The notes below the pieces were generated by a model that made no database searches, was not told where the DNA came from, and saw nothing but the letters and a program-made list of their open reading frames with translations. Positions 54,989 to 63,098 of a stretch of DNA of 64,000 nucleotides are shown one piece after another; within the stretch, counting starts at the first letter, position 1, and each line of letters begins with the position of its first letter. A program made the position numbers and the translations under genes. The stretch lies in NCBI RefSeq assembly GCF_009857135.1, contig NZ_CP047318.1, positions 2,790,001 through 2,854,000 of the forward strand. Direction: 5' to 3'. Source of the DNA: Streptomyces sp. HM190. GTDB lineage: Bacteria; Actinomycetota; Actinomycetes; Streptomycetales; Streptomycetaceae.

Positions 54989-55067
54989 CCCTGGAAGCGG
55001 GGGGCTCTGGAAGCGGGGGGCTCTGGAAGCAAGGGGTTCTGGAGCAGGAGTGTCCTGGAAGCAGGGG
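54989..55067. repeat. Degenerate 16-bp tandem repeats
   Basis: Five copies of a unit like CTCTGGAAGCGGGGGG, three nearly identical and two diverged, follow the decayed IS. They sit at the 3' side of the AraC gene. No function is apparent. Confidence 0.85.
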
Positions 55068-55128
55068 CACACCGCGCTCGGCGGCCACCCGCCCCTCGGT
55101 CGCGTCGGCGATGCTTCAGGCGATACGC

Positions 55129-56118
55129 CTAGCCCCGGTCCGCCAGGGCCTCCTGGCGGTACTCCGTGGGTGGGACGCCGTACGCGGTTCGGAAGGCTCG
55201 GGTGAAGTCGGAGGCGCGGGGGTAGCCCCAGCGGCCGGCGATGACGTGGACCGGGGTGGTGCGCAGGGAACGGTCGGCGAGGTCGCGGCGGGCGCCTTCC
55301 AGGCGGCGGGCCCGGATCCACGCGGCGACCGTCTCGCCCCGGGTGTGCTGCTGGAAGACGCGGTGCAGATAGCTGACGGAGATGTGGTGCGCGGCGGCGA
55401 TCACCGGCGGCGTCAGCTCCGGGTCGTGCAGGTTCTGCCGGATGAACGCGGTGATCCGCCGGGCGAGGGCCTCCTGGCGGGTCTCCGGCGGCAGCGCGGC
55501 CTCGGCGTCCAGTGCCTGGCCCAGCACGACGGACACCAGATCGAGGACGACCGTCCCGAGGCGCGGCGCGTCGGCGGGGCCGAGGGTGTCGGCCTGCCGT
55601 TCCAGGCCGACCAGGAAGTTCGTCAGCAGCGCGCCGACACCCTCCCGGCCCGGGATGCCGCGGCCCAGCAACTCCCCCACACGGTGCGGCGGCAGCGGCA
55701 GCAGCGACTTGGGGAAGTCGACGCCCACACCCCGGACGGGCGCGGGCCGCAGATCGTCCGCCGGCCGGAGGTCGTACGGCTGCGAACTGTCCGCGAGGTG
55801 CAGGTCGTACGCGCCGAACGCGCCGCTGCGTCCCGCGTGGTCGAGGGTCAACTCGCCGTCCAGCAGCAGCGACAGGTGGTACAGCTCGGGGTCGGACTGC
55901 CGCACCATCCGCTGGCTGCGCCGGTAGCGCGTCGGCAGGAACGAGGTGGGCCACACGGTCACGGGGCCCAGCTCCATCAGCCGGAACTCCGCCCAGAAGT
56001 CGGCGGTGTGGGCGCTGATGATGTCGCTGGGCGAGCGCATCCGGCCGACCATCTCCCGCCAGTGGTCGAACCGGTCGTCCGCCGGCACGTCCTCGCTACG
56101 GAACACCGTCCCGATCAT
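55129..56118 (-). CDS. AraC family transcriptional regulator
   Basis: This 329-residue regulator has an N-terminal AraC-binding-like ligand domain (residues about 10-190, with FDHWREMVGRM, LYHLSLLLDGELTLDHAGRS and GRSGAFGAYDLHLADSSQPY). The C-terminal double HTH at residues 225-325 has ITAFIRQNLHDPELTPPVIA, AAHHISVSYLHRVFQQH and IAGRWGYPRASDFTRAFRTA, then YGVPPTEYR. The architecture is that of the FeaR/ArgR2-like AraC_binding_2 group. No obvious target operon is adjacent: a decayed IS lies downstream and a small gene upstream on the other strand. The inducer is unknown. Confidence 0.88.
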   Translation of the reverse strand: MIGTVFRSEDVPADDRFDHWREMVGRMRSPSDIISAHTADFWAEFRLMELGPVTVWPTSFLPTRYRRSQRMVRQSDPELYHLSLLLDGELTLDHAGRSGAFGAYDLHLADSSQPYDLRPADDLRPAPVRGVGVDFPKSLLPLPPHRVGELLGRGIPGREGVGALLTNFLVGLERQADTLGPADAPRLGTVVLDLVSVVLGQALDAEAALPPETRQEALARRITAFIRQNLHDPELTPPVIAAAHHISVSYLHRVFQQHTRGETVAAWIRARRLEGARRDLADRSLRTTPVHVIAGRWGYPRASDFTRAFRTAYGVPPTEYRQEALADRG

Positions 56119-56394
56119 CGCGTCCCAATCTCCGCCGCCCCGACCGTCTCAGAACAGCCGTCATCCTCGCACGCGCCACCCGCACGGCCGACACGTGGGG
56201 ATCACCCCGGCAGCGCATACGGAGGGCACGGGTCCGCCGCCCCGCCGGCAGGCGGCCGGCCGGCGCCCGGGTGGCACCCGGGTGGGACAACTCACTTCCG
56301 GATCAGCCCTGTTGATGTCGGACTTGCTGCACACTCCTCACGTGCAGCGGTCGGTGGAGGGCCGACGGCCCTCGTCGTGTCGGCTGGAGACCTT

Positions 56395-56601
56395 ATGTCG
56401 GAGAACAACGCGAGCAAGGTGAGCCGCTGGGACCAGCACGGGCGACAGCACGTCGTGCGGGTCCAGCGCACCGGTGTGCAGCGCACGATCAGATGCGACA
56501 CCTGCGGCTGGCGCAAGAGCGCGCAGTTCCTGCCGAGGCTGAAGGCGCAGGAGCACCTCGCCGAGGCCCACCAGGCGACGGTGGACCCGACGGGCTCCTG
56601 A
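56395..56601 (+). CDS. Small C2H2-like zinc-finger protein
   Basis: This 68-residue basic protein has one putative zinc site, C-x2-C (TIRCDTCGWRKSAQ) followed by H-x6-H (EHLAEAHQ). The spacing resembles a single C2H2 finger or the short 'mobile element transfer'-like proteins of Streptomyces. The N-terminus KVSRWDQHGRQHVVRVQRTG is basic and suits nucleic-acid binding. ATG at 56395 follows GGAGA at seven bases. It is the only support for coding between the AraC gene and the repeats. The function is unknown. Confidence 0.65.
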   Translation: MSENNASKVSRWDQHGRQHVVRVQRTGVQRTIRCDTCGWRKSAQFLPRLKAQEHLAEAHQATVDPTGS

Positions 56602-56618
56602 AGGGACCCGGACTTCCG

Positions 56619-56698
56619 GACGGACGGTGCGGCCGGCCAGCCGGACGGTGCGGCCGGACGGTGCGGCCGGTGCGGCCGGACGGTGCGGCCGGACGGAC
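56619..56698. repeat. 13-bp tandem repeats after the small protein gene
   Basis: CCGGACGGTGCGG is repeated four times with partial copies, with one unit shortened to CCGGTGCGG. It lies between convergent genes and is likely slippage-derived. Confidence 0.85.
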
Positions 56699-56729
56699 GT
56701 GAGGCCGGACGGGCCGTACGACCGGACCA

Positions 56730-57128
56730 TCAGGCCGGTGCGTCGAGGGCCTCGGCGACCCGGTCCATGACCCGTCGCCAGTGCTCCCCGCGCCGCTCCC
56801 GTTCCCCGGCGCTCGCCATCCGCTCCTGGTGGAACCGGAGGACGGCCCGGCCCCCGGCGGCGGCCGAGACGGTGACCTGGACGGTCGTGTCGCCGTACGT
56901 CACGCGGATGCGTGCACCGGGCCGGTACCCGCGCACCTCGCCGCCGATCCCCGCGTCGGTGGTGTAAGGGGCGCCGCGCTCGGGCGTGAGCCGCGCGCCC
57001 GCGCCGAGCCACAGGGCCAGTCCCCGTGGTCCGCTGATGAACTCCCAGACAGCGGACGGTGGTCGGTCGAGAGTGCGGGAGACGCCGATCTCCCACCCGA
57101 CGCTCCGGGTCAGTCCGGTGGCGGCCAT
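56730..57128 (-). CDS. SRPBCC (AHSA1/START-like) domain protein
   Basis: This 132-residue helix-grip protein has VGWEIGVSRTLDRPPSAVWE, FISGPRGLALWLGAG, GARIRVTYGDTTVQVTVSAA and GEHWRRVMDRVAEAL. These are the landmarks of activator-of-Hsp90-ATPase-like SRPBCC proteins, which bind hydrophobic ligands. The ligand is unknown. ATG at 57128 lies six bases after the CGNR gene stop with GAGGAG just upstream, so it is the second gene of a two-gene operon. Such proteins often sit beside ArsR or CGNR regulators, as here. Confidence 0.85.
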   Translation of the reverse strand: MAATGLTRSVGWEIGVSRTLDRPPSAVWEFISGPRGLALWLGAGARLTPERGAPYTTDAGIGGEVRGYRPGARIRVTYGDTTVQVTVSAAAGGRAVLRFHQERMASAGERERRGEHWRRVMDRVAEALDAPA

Positions 57129-57133
57129 GGCGA

Positions 57134-57811
57134 TCACTCCTCGTTCGGGGCGGGCTCGTCGGTGCGGCGGGCGCGGTGGGCACGCACCTTGCTGCGGTTG
57201 CCGCAGTGCTCCATGGAGCACCAGCGGCGGCGGCCGGGCCGCGAGGTGTCGACGTAGATCAGATAGCAGCGCTCACCGGAGCACATGCGGACACGGTCCG
57301 CGTACGGGCCGGTGAGCAGGTCGACGGCGTCGCGGGCGACGGTGGAGGCGAGCTGGGCGCCGTTCGCCGGGGCGGGCGACCAGCGCCGGGTGCCGTCCTC
57401 ACCGAGGGCGGGGACGAGCGGGGGCCGTGCCGCCGCGTCGTTGATGACGCGCAGGTCCTCCGGGCCGGCCGCCGGGATGTCCAGTGGGGGCAGTCCGCCC
57501 GGGTGGAGGCGCGAGACCACCGTGCGCAGCAGGGCGTCGCGCAGCCCCCGGACGTGCTCCACGTCGGCGTCGGTGAGGTCCAGGGTGCCCGGCGTGGGGG
57601 TGAGCCGGGACCGTCCGACCCAGGCGGCCAGGTCCTCGGGGGTGTGCAGCACCTCGTAGCGGGTGAGGGCGCCGGGGCCCCCGGTGACGAGCAGCTCCAG
57701 ACAGAGGGCGCCCGGGTCGAACCGGAAGACGTGGCCGGTGTACGACCGCAGGGGGATGCCCGGCCCTTGCGGGGCCTCCTCCGGCGTGGTTGCTGTGGAC
57801 GACGAGGGCAT
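57134..57811 (-). CDS. CGNR zinc-finger (ABATE) transcriptional regulator
   Basis: This 225-residue protein has an N-terminal ABATE domain (FRFDPGALCLELLVTGG, WVGRSRLTPTPGTLDLTDAD, GLRDALLRTVVSRL) and a C-terminal CGNR zinc finger. The finger starts MCSGERCYLIYVDTSRPGRR and continues WCSMEHCGNRSKVRAHRAR; four Cys ligands and the eponymous CGNR are present. Members are thought to be DNA-binding stress or catabolic regulators. It is divergent from the VOC gene over a 21-bp region that contains an inverted repeat and a -10 for each gene. It may therefore control both its own operon and the VOC gene. ATG 57811 appears leaderless. Confidence 0.87.
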   Translation of the reverse strand: MPSSSTATTPEEAPQGPGIPLRSYTGHVFRFDPGALCLELLVTGGPGALTRYEVLHTPEDLAAWVGRSRLTPTPGTLDLTDADVEHVRGLRDALLRTVVSRLHPGGLPPLDIPAAGPEDLRVINDAAARPPLVPALGEDGTRRWSPAPANGAQLASTVARDAVDLLTGPYADRVRMCSGERCYLIYVDTSRPGRRRWCSMEHCGNRSKVRAHRARRTDEPAPNEE

Positions 57812-57832
57812 GTAACCACTATAACCGGTTAC
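57812..57832. promoter_or_regulatory. 21-bp bidirectional leaderless promoter with operator-like palindrome
   Basis: The whole space between two divergent start codons is 21 bp. The inverted repeat GTAACC (57812-57817) / GGTTAC (57827-57832) fills it. The shared centre ACTATAAC gives TATAAC (57820-57825) seven bases before the rightward ATG, and on the other strand TATAGT (57823-57818) six bases before the leftward ATG. That spacing is right for transcripts starting at the A of each ATG. Confidence 0.72.
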
Positions 57833-58291
57833 ATGACTGCCGCACTGAGCTGGAAACTGGTCATCGACACCCGTGACGCGCAGCCCCTGGCCGATTTCTG
57901 GGCCGCCGCGCTGGGCTACGAGGTGGAGGACCCGAGCGCGCTGATCGCCCACCTGCGCTCCACGGGCGGCCTCCCGGAGGAGGCCGTCGGCGAGCACGCC
58001 GGCCACGCCGTGTTCCGGGGCTACGCCGCCGTCCGCCACCCCGACGACCCGTACGACCCCTTCACCGGCGTCGGCCGGGGGCGTCGCCTCCTCTTCCAGG
58101 ACGTCCCGGAGCCGAAGACGGTGAAGAACCGCCTCCACATCGACGTCCACGCCGAACCGGGCGGCCTGGACGACCTGGTGGCCCGCCTGGAGACCCTGGG
58201 CGCCACCCGGCTGCACGAGGTGGACAAGGGCCCGGCGGGCCACTGGTGGGTGATGCACGACCCGGAGGGCAACGAGTTCTGCGTGGCCTGA
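57833..58291 (+). CDS. VOC (glyoxalase/bleomycin-resistance-like) protein
   Basis: This 152-residue vicinal-oxygen-chelate protein has two beta-alpha-beta3 modules: SWKLVIDTRDAQPLADFWAA, GYEVED, then LLFQDVPEPKTVKNRLHIDV, GGLDDLVARLETLGATRLHE and WWVMHDPEGNEFCVA. It is the glyoxalase-like Pfam type (Glyoxalase_6) common in Streptomyces. The ligand is unknown; many bind antibiotics or metal-chelating metabolites. ATG at 57833 is firm because the reading frame begins inside the divergent promoter. It is probably co-regulated with the divergent CGNR operon. Confidence 0.87.
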   Translation: MTAALSWKLVIDTRDAQPLADFWAAALGYEVEDPSALIAHLRSTGGLPEEAVGEHAGHAVFRGYAAVRHPDDPYDPFTGVGRGRRLLFQDVPEPKTVKNRLHIDVHAEPGGLDDLVARLETLGATRLHEVDKGPAGHWWVMHDPEGNEFCVA

Positions 58292-58423
58292 GGGCCCCGT
58301 CCCACGCCCCGTTTCCCGGCGTCCGATGGCCGAGGGCCGACGTGCGACGCCCTGCACCCAAGCCCTACGCCGGACCTCGGACGCCGGATGTCGGGCGCCG
58401 TACGGCGAACCCGCCCCGCCCGC

Positions 58424-58600
58424 TCAGGCCCGCAGCCCCCGGACCACCAGGTCCACGACAGCCTCGAACCGGGCCTGGGCCTTGATGTCCGGCCGGCTAC
58501 GGTCCCGGGCGTAGCCGGGTTCATGGAAGCGGGCGGCGGCATGGAAGACGGCGCGGGCGGTGACCGCCGGGTCGGCCCGGCGCGACCCCGTCCGCAGGTC
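58424..58600 (-). pseudogene. TetR-family regulator remnant (C-terminus only)
   Basis: Read leftward, the frame ends TARAVFHAAARFHEPGYARD, PDIKAQARFEAVVDLVVRGL and stops at 58424. This is a typical TetR-family ligand-domain C-terminus. No HTH or upstream part exists: before about 58600 the sequence becomes an arginine-rich non-homologous frame and then the glyS terminator region. It is a truncated relic. Confidence 0.6.
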
Positions 58601-58644
58601 CGACCGCCGCACCAAAGTCCTCCGGGCCACCCCGACAACAGAAA

Positions 58645-58676
58645 GTTCCCCGGCCCACCCGAGGGGCGCGGGGAAC
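58645..58676 (-). terminator. Hairpin downstream of glyS
   Basis: GTTCCCCG (58645-58652) pairs with CGGGGAAC (58669-58676), about 80 bp after the glyS stop. The GTTCCCCG...CGGGGAAC motif is a familiar Streptomyces intergenic stem-loop type. It probably terminates glyS. Confidence 0.6.
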
Positions 58677-58753
58677 GGGGCGGCCGGCCACGGACGAACC
58701 CGCGGCCGGCCGGCAGTACGGGCCGGCCAGACGCCGTCCCGCGGAGAAACGAT

Positions 58754-60136
58754 CTAGCAGCCGATGAGGCGTCCCGCGAGGTAGCCCTCGATCTGGTCCA
58801 GCGACACCCGCTCCTGCTTCATCGAGTCACGCTCACGCACCGTGACCGCGTTGTCGTCGAGCGTGTCGAAGTCCACGGTCACGCAGTACGGCGTACCGAT
58901 CTCGTCCTGGCGGCGGTAGCGGCGCCCGATCGCACCCGCGTCGTCGAACTCGATGTTCCAGTGCTGCCGCAGCGCCTGCGCGAGCCCCTTGGCCTTCGGG
59001 GACAGCTCGGGGTTGCGGGACAGCGGCAGGACCGCGACCTTCACCGGGGCGATCCGGTGGTCGAGGCGGAGCACCGTCCGCTTCTCCATCTTGCCCTTGG
59101 CGTTGGGCGCCTCGTCCTCGGTGTACGCGTCGAGCAGGAACGCCAGCATCGTGCGGCCGACACCGGCCGCGGGCTCGATGACGTACGGGGTGTACTTCTC
59201 GCCGAGCTCCTGGTCGAAGTAGACGAGATCCTGGCCGGAGGCCTTGGAGTGCGCGGAGAGGTCGTAGTCCGTGCGGTTGGCGACGCCCTCCAGCTCACCC
59301 CACTCGCTGCCGCCGAACTGGAAGCGGTACTCGATGTCGGCGGTGCGCTTGGAGTAGTGGGAGAGCTTCTCCTTCGGGTGCTCGTACCACCGCATGTTCT
59401 CCTCGCGCAGACCCAGGCCGGTGTACCAGTTCCACCGCTCCTGCATCCAGTACTCCTGCCACTTCTCGTCCTCGCCCGGCTTGACGAAGAACTCCATCTC
59501 CATCTGCTCGAACTCGCGGGTGCGGAAGATGAAGTTGCCGGGCGTGATCTCGTTGCGGAAGGACTTGCCCATCTGCGCGATGCCGAACGGGGGCTTCTTG
59601 CGCGAAGTGGTCTGCACCTGGGCGAAGTTGGTGAAGATGCCCTGGGCGGTCTCGGGACGCAGGTACGCGATCGAGCCGGTGTCCTGGGTCGGGCCGAGGT
59701 GCGTGGAGAGCAGACCCGAGAACTGCTTGGGCTCGGTGAACTGGCCCTTGGTACCGCAGTTCGGGCAGTTGATGTCCGCGAGCCCGTTCTCCGGCAGGCG
59801 GCCCTTCTTCGCCTCGTACGCCTCCTCCAGGTGGTCCGCGCGGAACCGCTTGTGGCAGGAGGTGCACTCGGTGAGCGGGTCGGAGAAGGTGGCGACGTGA
59901 CCGGAGGCGACCCAGACCTCGGAGGCCAGGATGACGGACGAGTCGATACCGACCACGTCCTCGCGCGACGTCACCATGTAGCGCCACCACTGGCGCTTGA
60001 GGTTCTCCTTGAGCTCGACACCCAGCGGTCCGTAGTCCCAGGCGGCACGCTGGCCGCCGTAGATCTCGCTGCACGGGAATACGAAGCCACGGCGCTTGCT
60101 CAGGCTGACGATGGTGTCGATCTTGTCGGCGGCCAC
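58754..60136 (-). CDS. glyS: Glycine--tRNA ligase, alpha2 type
   Basis: This 460-residue class IIa synthetase charges tRNA-Gly. Motif 1 region [20 protein letters not shown] and [18 protein letters not shown] is followed by a zinc-ribbon-like insertion with Cys pairs (CTSCHKRF and CPNCGTKG). Motif 2 follows ([20 protein letters not shown]), then [20 protein letters not shown], and motif 3 ([18 protein letters not shown]). The C-terminal anticodon-binding domain starts at [18 protein letters not shown]. The length is typical of the eukaryote-like bacterial form. ATG at 60136 is the family start. It is divergent from znuA with 183 bp between them. Confidence 0.96.
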   Translation of the reverse strand: MAADKIDTIVSLSKRRGFVFPCSEIYGGQRAAWDYGPLGVELKENLKRQWWRYMVTSREDVVGIDSSVILASEVWVASGHVATFSDPLTECTSCHKRFRADHLEEAYEAKKGRLPENGLADINCPNCGTKGQFTEPKQFSGLLSTHLGPTQDTGSIAYLRPETAQGIFTNFAQVQTTSRKKPPFGIAQMGKSFRNEITPGNFIFRTREFEQMEMEFFVKPGEDEKWQEYWMQERWNWYTGLGLREENMRWYEHPKEKLSHYSKRTADIEYRFQFGGSEWGELEGVANRTDYDLSAHSKASGQDLVYFDQELGEKYTPYVIEPAAGVGRTMLAFLLDAYTEDEAPNAKGKMEKRTVLRLDHRIAPVKVAVLPLSRNPELSPKAKGLAQALRQHWNIEFDDAGAIGRRYRRQDEIGTPYCVTVDFDTLDDNAVTVRERDSMKQERVSLDQIEGYLAGRLIGC

Positions 60137-60282
60137 GGTGCTCTCTTCATTACGACGACGGGCGACGAAGCGATGCGCTTCAGAGCGAATGCCTCAGGTT
60201 ACCGGCGGAGGCTGCCTTCCAATCAAATCGGTTCGGGGCCAGAACGGACATAGGCCTTACCCAGGGCTTACCAACCAGCTTG

Positions 60283-60312
60283 TTGACAATCGTTTCCAGA
60301 AAAGCTGAAAAT
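60283..60312 (+). promoter_or_regulatory. znuA promoter, probably leaderless
   Basis: TTGACA (60283-60288), an 18-nt spacer and GAAAAT (60307-60312) form a good promoter. The expected start is 7-8 bases on, at the A of ATG 60320, so the message would have no leader. Confidence 0.65.
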
Positions 60313-60320
60313 GACTGTCA
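60284..60320 (+). promoter_or_regulatory. Two Zur boxes over the znuA promoter
   Basis: TGAAAATGACTGTCA (60306-60320) matches 13 of 15 positions of the Zur consensus TGAAAATGATTTTCA. TGACAATCGTTTCCA (60284-60298) matches 11 of 15. Their centres are 22 bp apart, two helical turns. They overlap the -35 and the -10/start region, which fits zinc-dependent repression by the Zur encoded at 63099. Confidence 0.8.
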
Positions 60321-61282
60321 TGAACGTAGTACGACGACGACTCCTGATACCCGCGGCGGCGACCGCGGCCGCCGCCCTGAGCCTCACGACCCTTTCGGCC
60401 TGCTCCACCGACAGCGCCGCCGCGGGCAACACGGACAAGTTCGACGTCGTCGCGTCGTTCTACCCGATGGCCTTCCTCGCCGAGCAGATAGGCGGGAAGT
60501 ACGTGAACGTCACCAACCTCACCGAACCCGGCCAGGAGCCCCACGACCTGGAGATCAGCGCCCGGCAGACCGCGCAGCTCCAGGAGTCGGACGCGGTCCT
60601 CTACCTCAAGGGCCTCCAGCCCGCCGTCGACGACGCCGTCGGCCAGTCGGAGATCAGGACGAAGATCGACGCCGCCTCGCTGACCTCCCTGGAGGAGCAC
60701 GGCGACGAGGTCGGCGGGCACGCCGCCGAGCACGACGACCACGAGCACGAGGAACTGTCCGGCAAGGATCCCCACGTCTGGCTCGACCCGGTGAAGTACG
60801 CCGAGATCGCCCAGGGCGTCGGCGCCGCCTTCGAGAAGGCCGACCCGGACCACGCCTCCACGTACAAGACCAACACCGAAGCCCTCGTCGAGAAGCTCGG
60901 CGCGCTGAACGGCCAGTTCGAGGACGGCCTGAAGAACACGGAGACCAAGGTCTTCCTCACCACCCACGCCGCCTTCGGCTACCTCGCCGAGCGCTACGGC
61001 CTCACCGAGGAGGCCATCTCCGGCCTCGACCCCGAGTCCGAGCCGAGCGGCGCCCGCGTCCGCGAACTGGAGAAGATGGCGAAGGCCGACGGCGTCACCA
61101 CCGTCTTCTACGAGACACTGGTCAGCGACAAGACCGCGAAGACCATCGCCGCCGACGCCGGGCTGAGGACGGACGTCCTCGACCCGATCGAGGGCATCAC
61201 CGGCAAGTCCCGCGGCAAGGACTACTTCTCGGTCCAGGAAGCCAATCTCAAGGCCCTCCGGACCGCCCTGGGAGCCACGTGA
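60320..61282 (+). CDS. znuA: Zinc ABC transporter substrate-binding lipoprotein
   Basis: This 320-residue cluster-9 binding protein has a lipoprotein signal (LLIPAAATAAAALSLTTLSAC; lipobox LSAC, Cys near 31). The metal-binding fold has VVASFYPMAFLAEQIGG, PHDLEISARQTAQLQESDAV, a His/Asp/Glu-rich loop (HAAEHDDHEHEE), KDPHVWLDPVKYAEIA, TTHAAFGYLAERYG and FYETLVSDKTAKTIA. The His residues in PHD, PHV and THA plus the late Glu or Asp bind Zn2+. The start is set at 60320 rather than 60311 because promoter geometry places transcription start at that ATG. It is first in znuA-znuC-znuB-zur. Confidence 0.93.
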   Translation: MNVVRRRLLIPAAATAAAALSLTTLSACSTDSAAAGNTDKFDVVASFYPMAFLAEQIGGKYVNVTNLTEPGQEPHDLEISARQTAQLQESDAVLYLKGLQPAVDDAVGQSEIRTKIDAASLTSLEEHGDEVGGHAAEHDDHEHEELSGKDPHVWLDPVKYAEIAQGVGAAFEKADPDHASTYKTNTEALVEKLGALNGQFEDGLKNTETKVFLTTHAAFGYLAERYGLTEEAISGLDPESEPSGARVRELEKMAKADGVTTVFYETLVSDKTAKTIAADAGLRTDVLDPIEGITGKSRGKDYFSVQEANLKALRTALGAT

Positions 61283-61302
61283 CCAGTCCGGAGGACGCAG
61301 GC

Positions 61303-62070
61303 ATGACCGAGCCCGTCATCTCGCTGCGCGCAGTACGCGCCGAACTGGGCTCGCGCACGGTCCTGCGGGGCATCGACCTCACCGTGAACCGCGGTGAGGT
61401 CGTGGCCCTGCTCGGCGCCAACGGTTCCGGCAAGTCCACCGCCGTGCGCACCGTGATCGGCCAGGTGCCCGTCACCGACGGCGAGATCGAACTGTTCGGC
61501 ACCCCGAGGCGCCGCTTCCGCGACTGGCGGCGGCTCGGCTACGTGCCGCAGCGCACCACCGCCGCGGGCGGCGTGCCCGCGACGGTGACGGAGGTCGTCG
61601 CCTCGGGCCGGCTCTCCCGCGCCCGTCTCGGCATCCTCCGCAAGGCCGACCACGAGGCGATCCGCCGGGCCATCGACCTCGTCGGCCTCGCCGACCGGGC
61701 CAAGGACTCGGTGAACGCCCTCTCCGGCGGCCAGCACCAGCGCGTCCTCATCGCCCGCGCCCTGGCCTCCGAACCCGAGCTGCTGATCATGGACGAGCCG
61801 ATGGCGGGCGTCGACCTGGCCAGCCAGGAGGTGCTGGCGCGCACCCTGCGGGGCGAGGTCGCCCGCGGCACCACCGTGCTGCTCGTCCTGCACGAGCTGG
61901 GCCCGCTGGAGCCGCTGATCGACCGCGCGGTCGTCCTGCGCGACGGCTGCGTCCTGCACGACGGGCCGCCCCCGAAGGCGGTCGGCCAGCACGCCCTGCC
62001 CGGCCACGACCACGTCCACCCGCACGCGGCGCCCGGCACCGAACCGGTCCGCACCGGTCTGCTGAGCTGA
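61303..62070 (+). CDS. znuC: Zinc ABC transporter ATP-binding protein
   Basis: This 255-residue cytoplasmic ATPase has Walker A LLGANGSGKSTAVR, Q-loop LGYVPQRTT, signature LSGGQHQRVLIARAL, Walker B LLIMDEPMAGVD and H-loop LVLHELGPLE. The C-terminus is His-rich (GHDHVHPHAA), common in zinc transporter ATPases. It powers ZnuB-mediated uptake of Zn2+ delivered by ZnuA. ATG at 61303 follows GGAGG at 8-9 bases; the gap to znuA is 20 bp and to znuB 13 bp, so the three form an operon. Confidence 0.94.
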   Translation: MTEPVISLRAVRAELGSRTVLRGIDLTVNRGEVVALLGANGSGKSTAVRTVIGQVPVTDGEIELFGTPRRRFRDWRRLGYVPQRTTAAGGVPATVTEVVASGRLSRARLGILRKADHEAIRRAIDLVGLADRAKDSVNALSGGQHQRVLIARALASEPELLIMDEPMAGVDLASQEVLARTLRGEVARGTTVLLVLHELGPLEPLIDRAVVLRDGCVLHDGPPPKAVGQHALPGHDHVHPHAAPGTEPVRTGLLS

Positions 62071-62083
62071 GAAGGCACCGATC

Positions 62084-63028
62084 ATGGAATTCCTGAACTA
62101 CGCCTTCATGCAGCGGGCCCTGCTCGCCGCCGTCCTCGTCGGCGTCACCGCCCCCGCGATCGGCGTGTACCTCGTGCAGCGCCGCCAGGCCCTCATGGGC
62201 GACGGAATCGGCCACGTCGCGATGACCGGCGTCGGCCTCGGCTTCCTGCTCTCCTGGTCCCCGGTGTGGATGGCGACCCTGGTGTCCGTGCTGGGCGCGG
62301 TCCTCATGGAGCTGATCCGCTGGTACGGCAGGACCCGCGGCGACATCGCCCTCGCCATGCTCTTCTACGGCGGCATGGCGGGCGGTGTGATGCTCATCAA
62401 CCTCGCGCCGGGCGGCACCAACGCCAACCTCATGTCGTTCCTGTTCGGCTCGCTGTCGACCGTGTCGCAGGAGGACATCACCGCGATCTGCGTCCTGGCC
62501 GCGTTCGTGATCGTGATGACGCTGGCGCTGCGCCGGCAGCTGTTCGCGGTGAGCCAGGACGAGGAGTTCGCGCGGGTCACCGGTCTGCCGGTGCGGGCCC
62601 TGAACCTGCTCACGGCGGTCACGGCGGCGGTGACCGTGACGGTCGCCATGCGCGTCGTCGGCCTGCTGCTGGTCTCCGCGCTGATGGTGGTGCCGGTCGC
62701 CGCCGCGCAGCAGCTCACCCGCAGCTTCGCGGCGACGTTCGCGATCGCCGTCGCCATCGGGGTGACCGTGACGATCGGCGGCACCGTCACCTCGTACTAC
62801 CGGGACGTGCCGCCCGGCGCGACGATCGTGCTGCTCGCCATCGCCGCGTTCATGCTGCTCACGGCGCTGGCGACCCCGCTGGCCAGGCGGCGCGCGAAGG
62901 CGGCGGTGACGGCCTCGGGCGATCCCGCGGAGTGTGTGATCCCGGTGGCCGGTGAGGCCGCCGGGGCGGGGGTCGCCAGGGACACCGTGCCGGCCAGCCG
63001 GGGCTCCGCCGAGGGGTCCGCGGGATGA
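62084..63028 (+). CDS. znuB: Zinc ABC transporter permease
   Basis: This 314-residue polytopic membrane protein of the ABC-3 family has FMQRALLAAVLVGVTAPAIG, LVQRRQALMGDGIGHVAMTG (coupling region DGIGHVAMTGVGLG), GGTNANLMSFLFGSLSTVSQ, and VVGLLLVSALMVVPVAAAQQ. About eight helices are visible. The last 45 residues are a soluble tail not conserved in the family. It forms the membrane channel for zinc uptake with ZnuA and ZnuC. Confidence 0.93.
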   Translation: MEFLNYAFMQRALLAAVLVGVTAPAIGVYLVQRRQALMGDGIGHVAMTGVGLGFLLSWSPVWMATLVSVLGAVLMELIRWYGRTRGDIALAMLFYGGMAGGVMLINLAPGGTNANLMSFLFGSLSTVSQEDITAICVLAAFVIVMTLALRRQLFAVSQDEEFARVTGLPVRALNLLTAVTAAVTVTVAMRVVGLLLVSALMVVPVAAAQQLTRSFAATFAIAVAIGVTVTIGGTVTSYYRDVPPGATIVLLAIAAFMLLTALATPLARRRAKAAVTASGDPAECVIPVAGEAAGAGVARDTVPASRGSAEGSAG

Positions 63029-63098
63029 CCGGTGTCTGACCGGGGTGCCGCCGGGCTGGCACAATGGCCCGGCAGGACCGTGACATGAGGAGGCACCG

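Noticed and set aside
60137..60282. T-box or glycine riboswitch upstream of glyS
   Set aside because: No T-box bulge motif (TGGNACCGCG-like) or glycine-aptamer features were recognised in the short leader.
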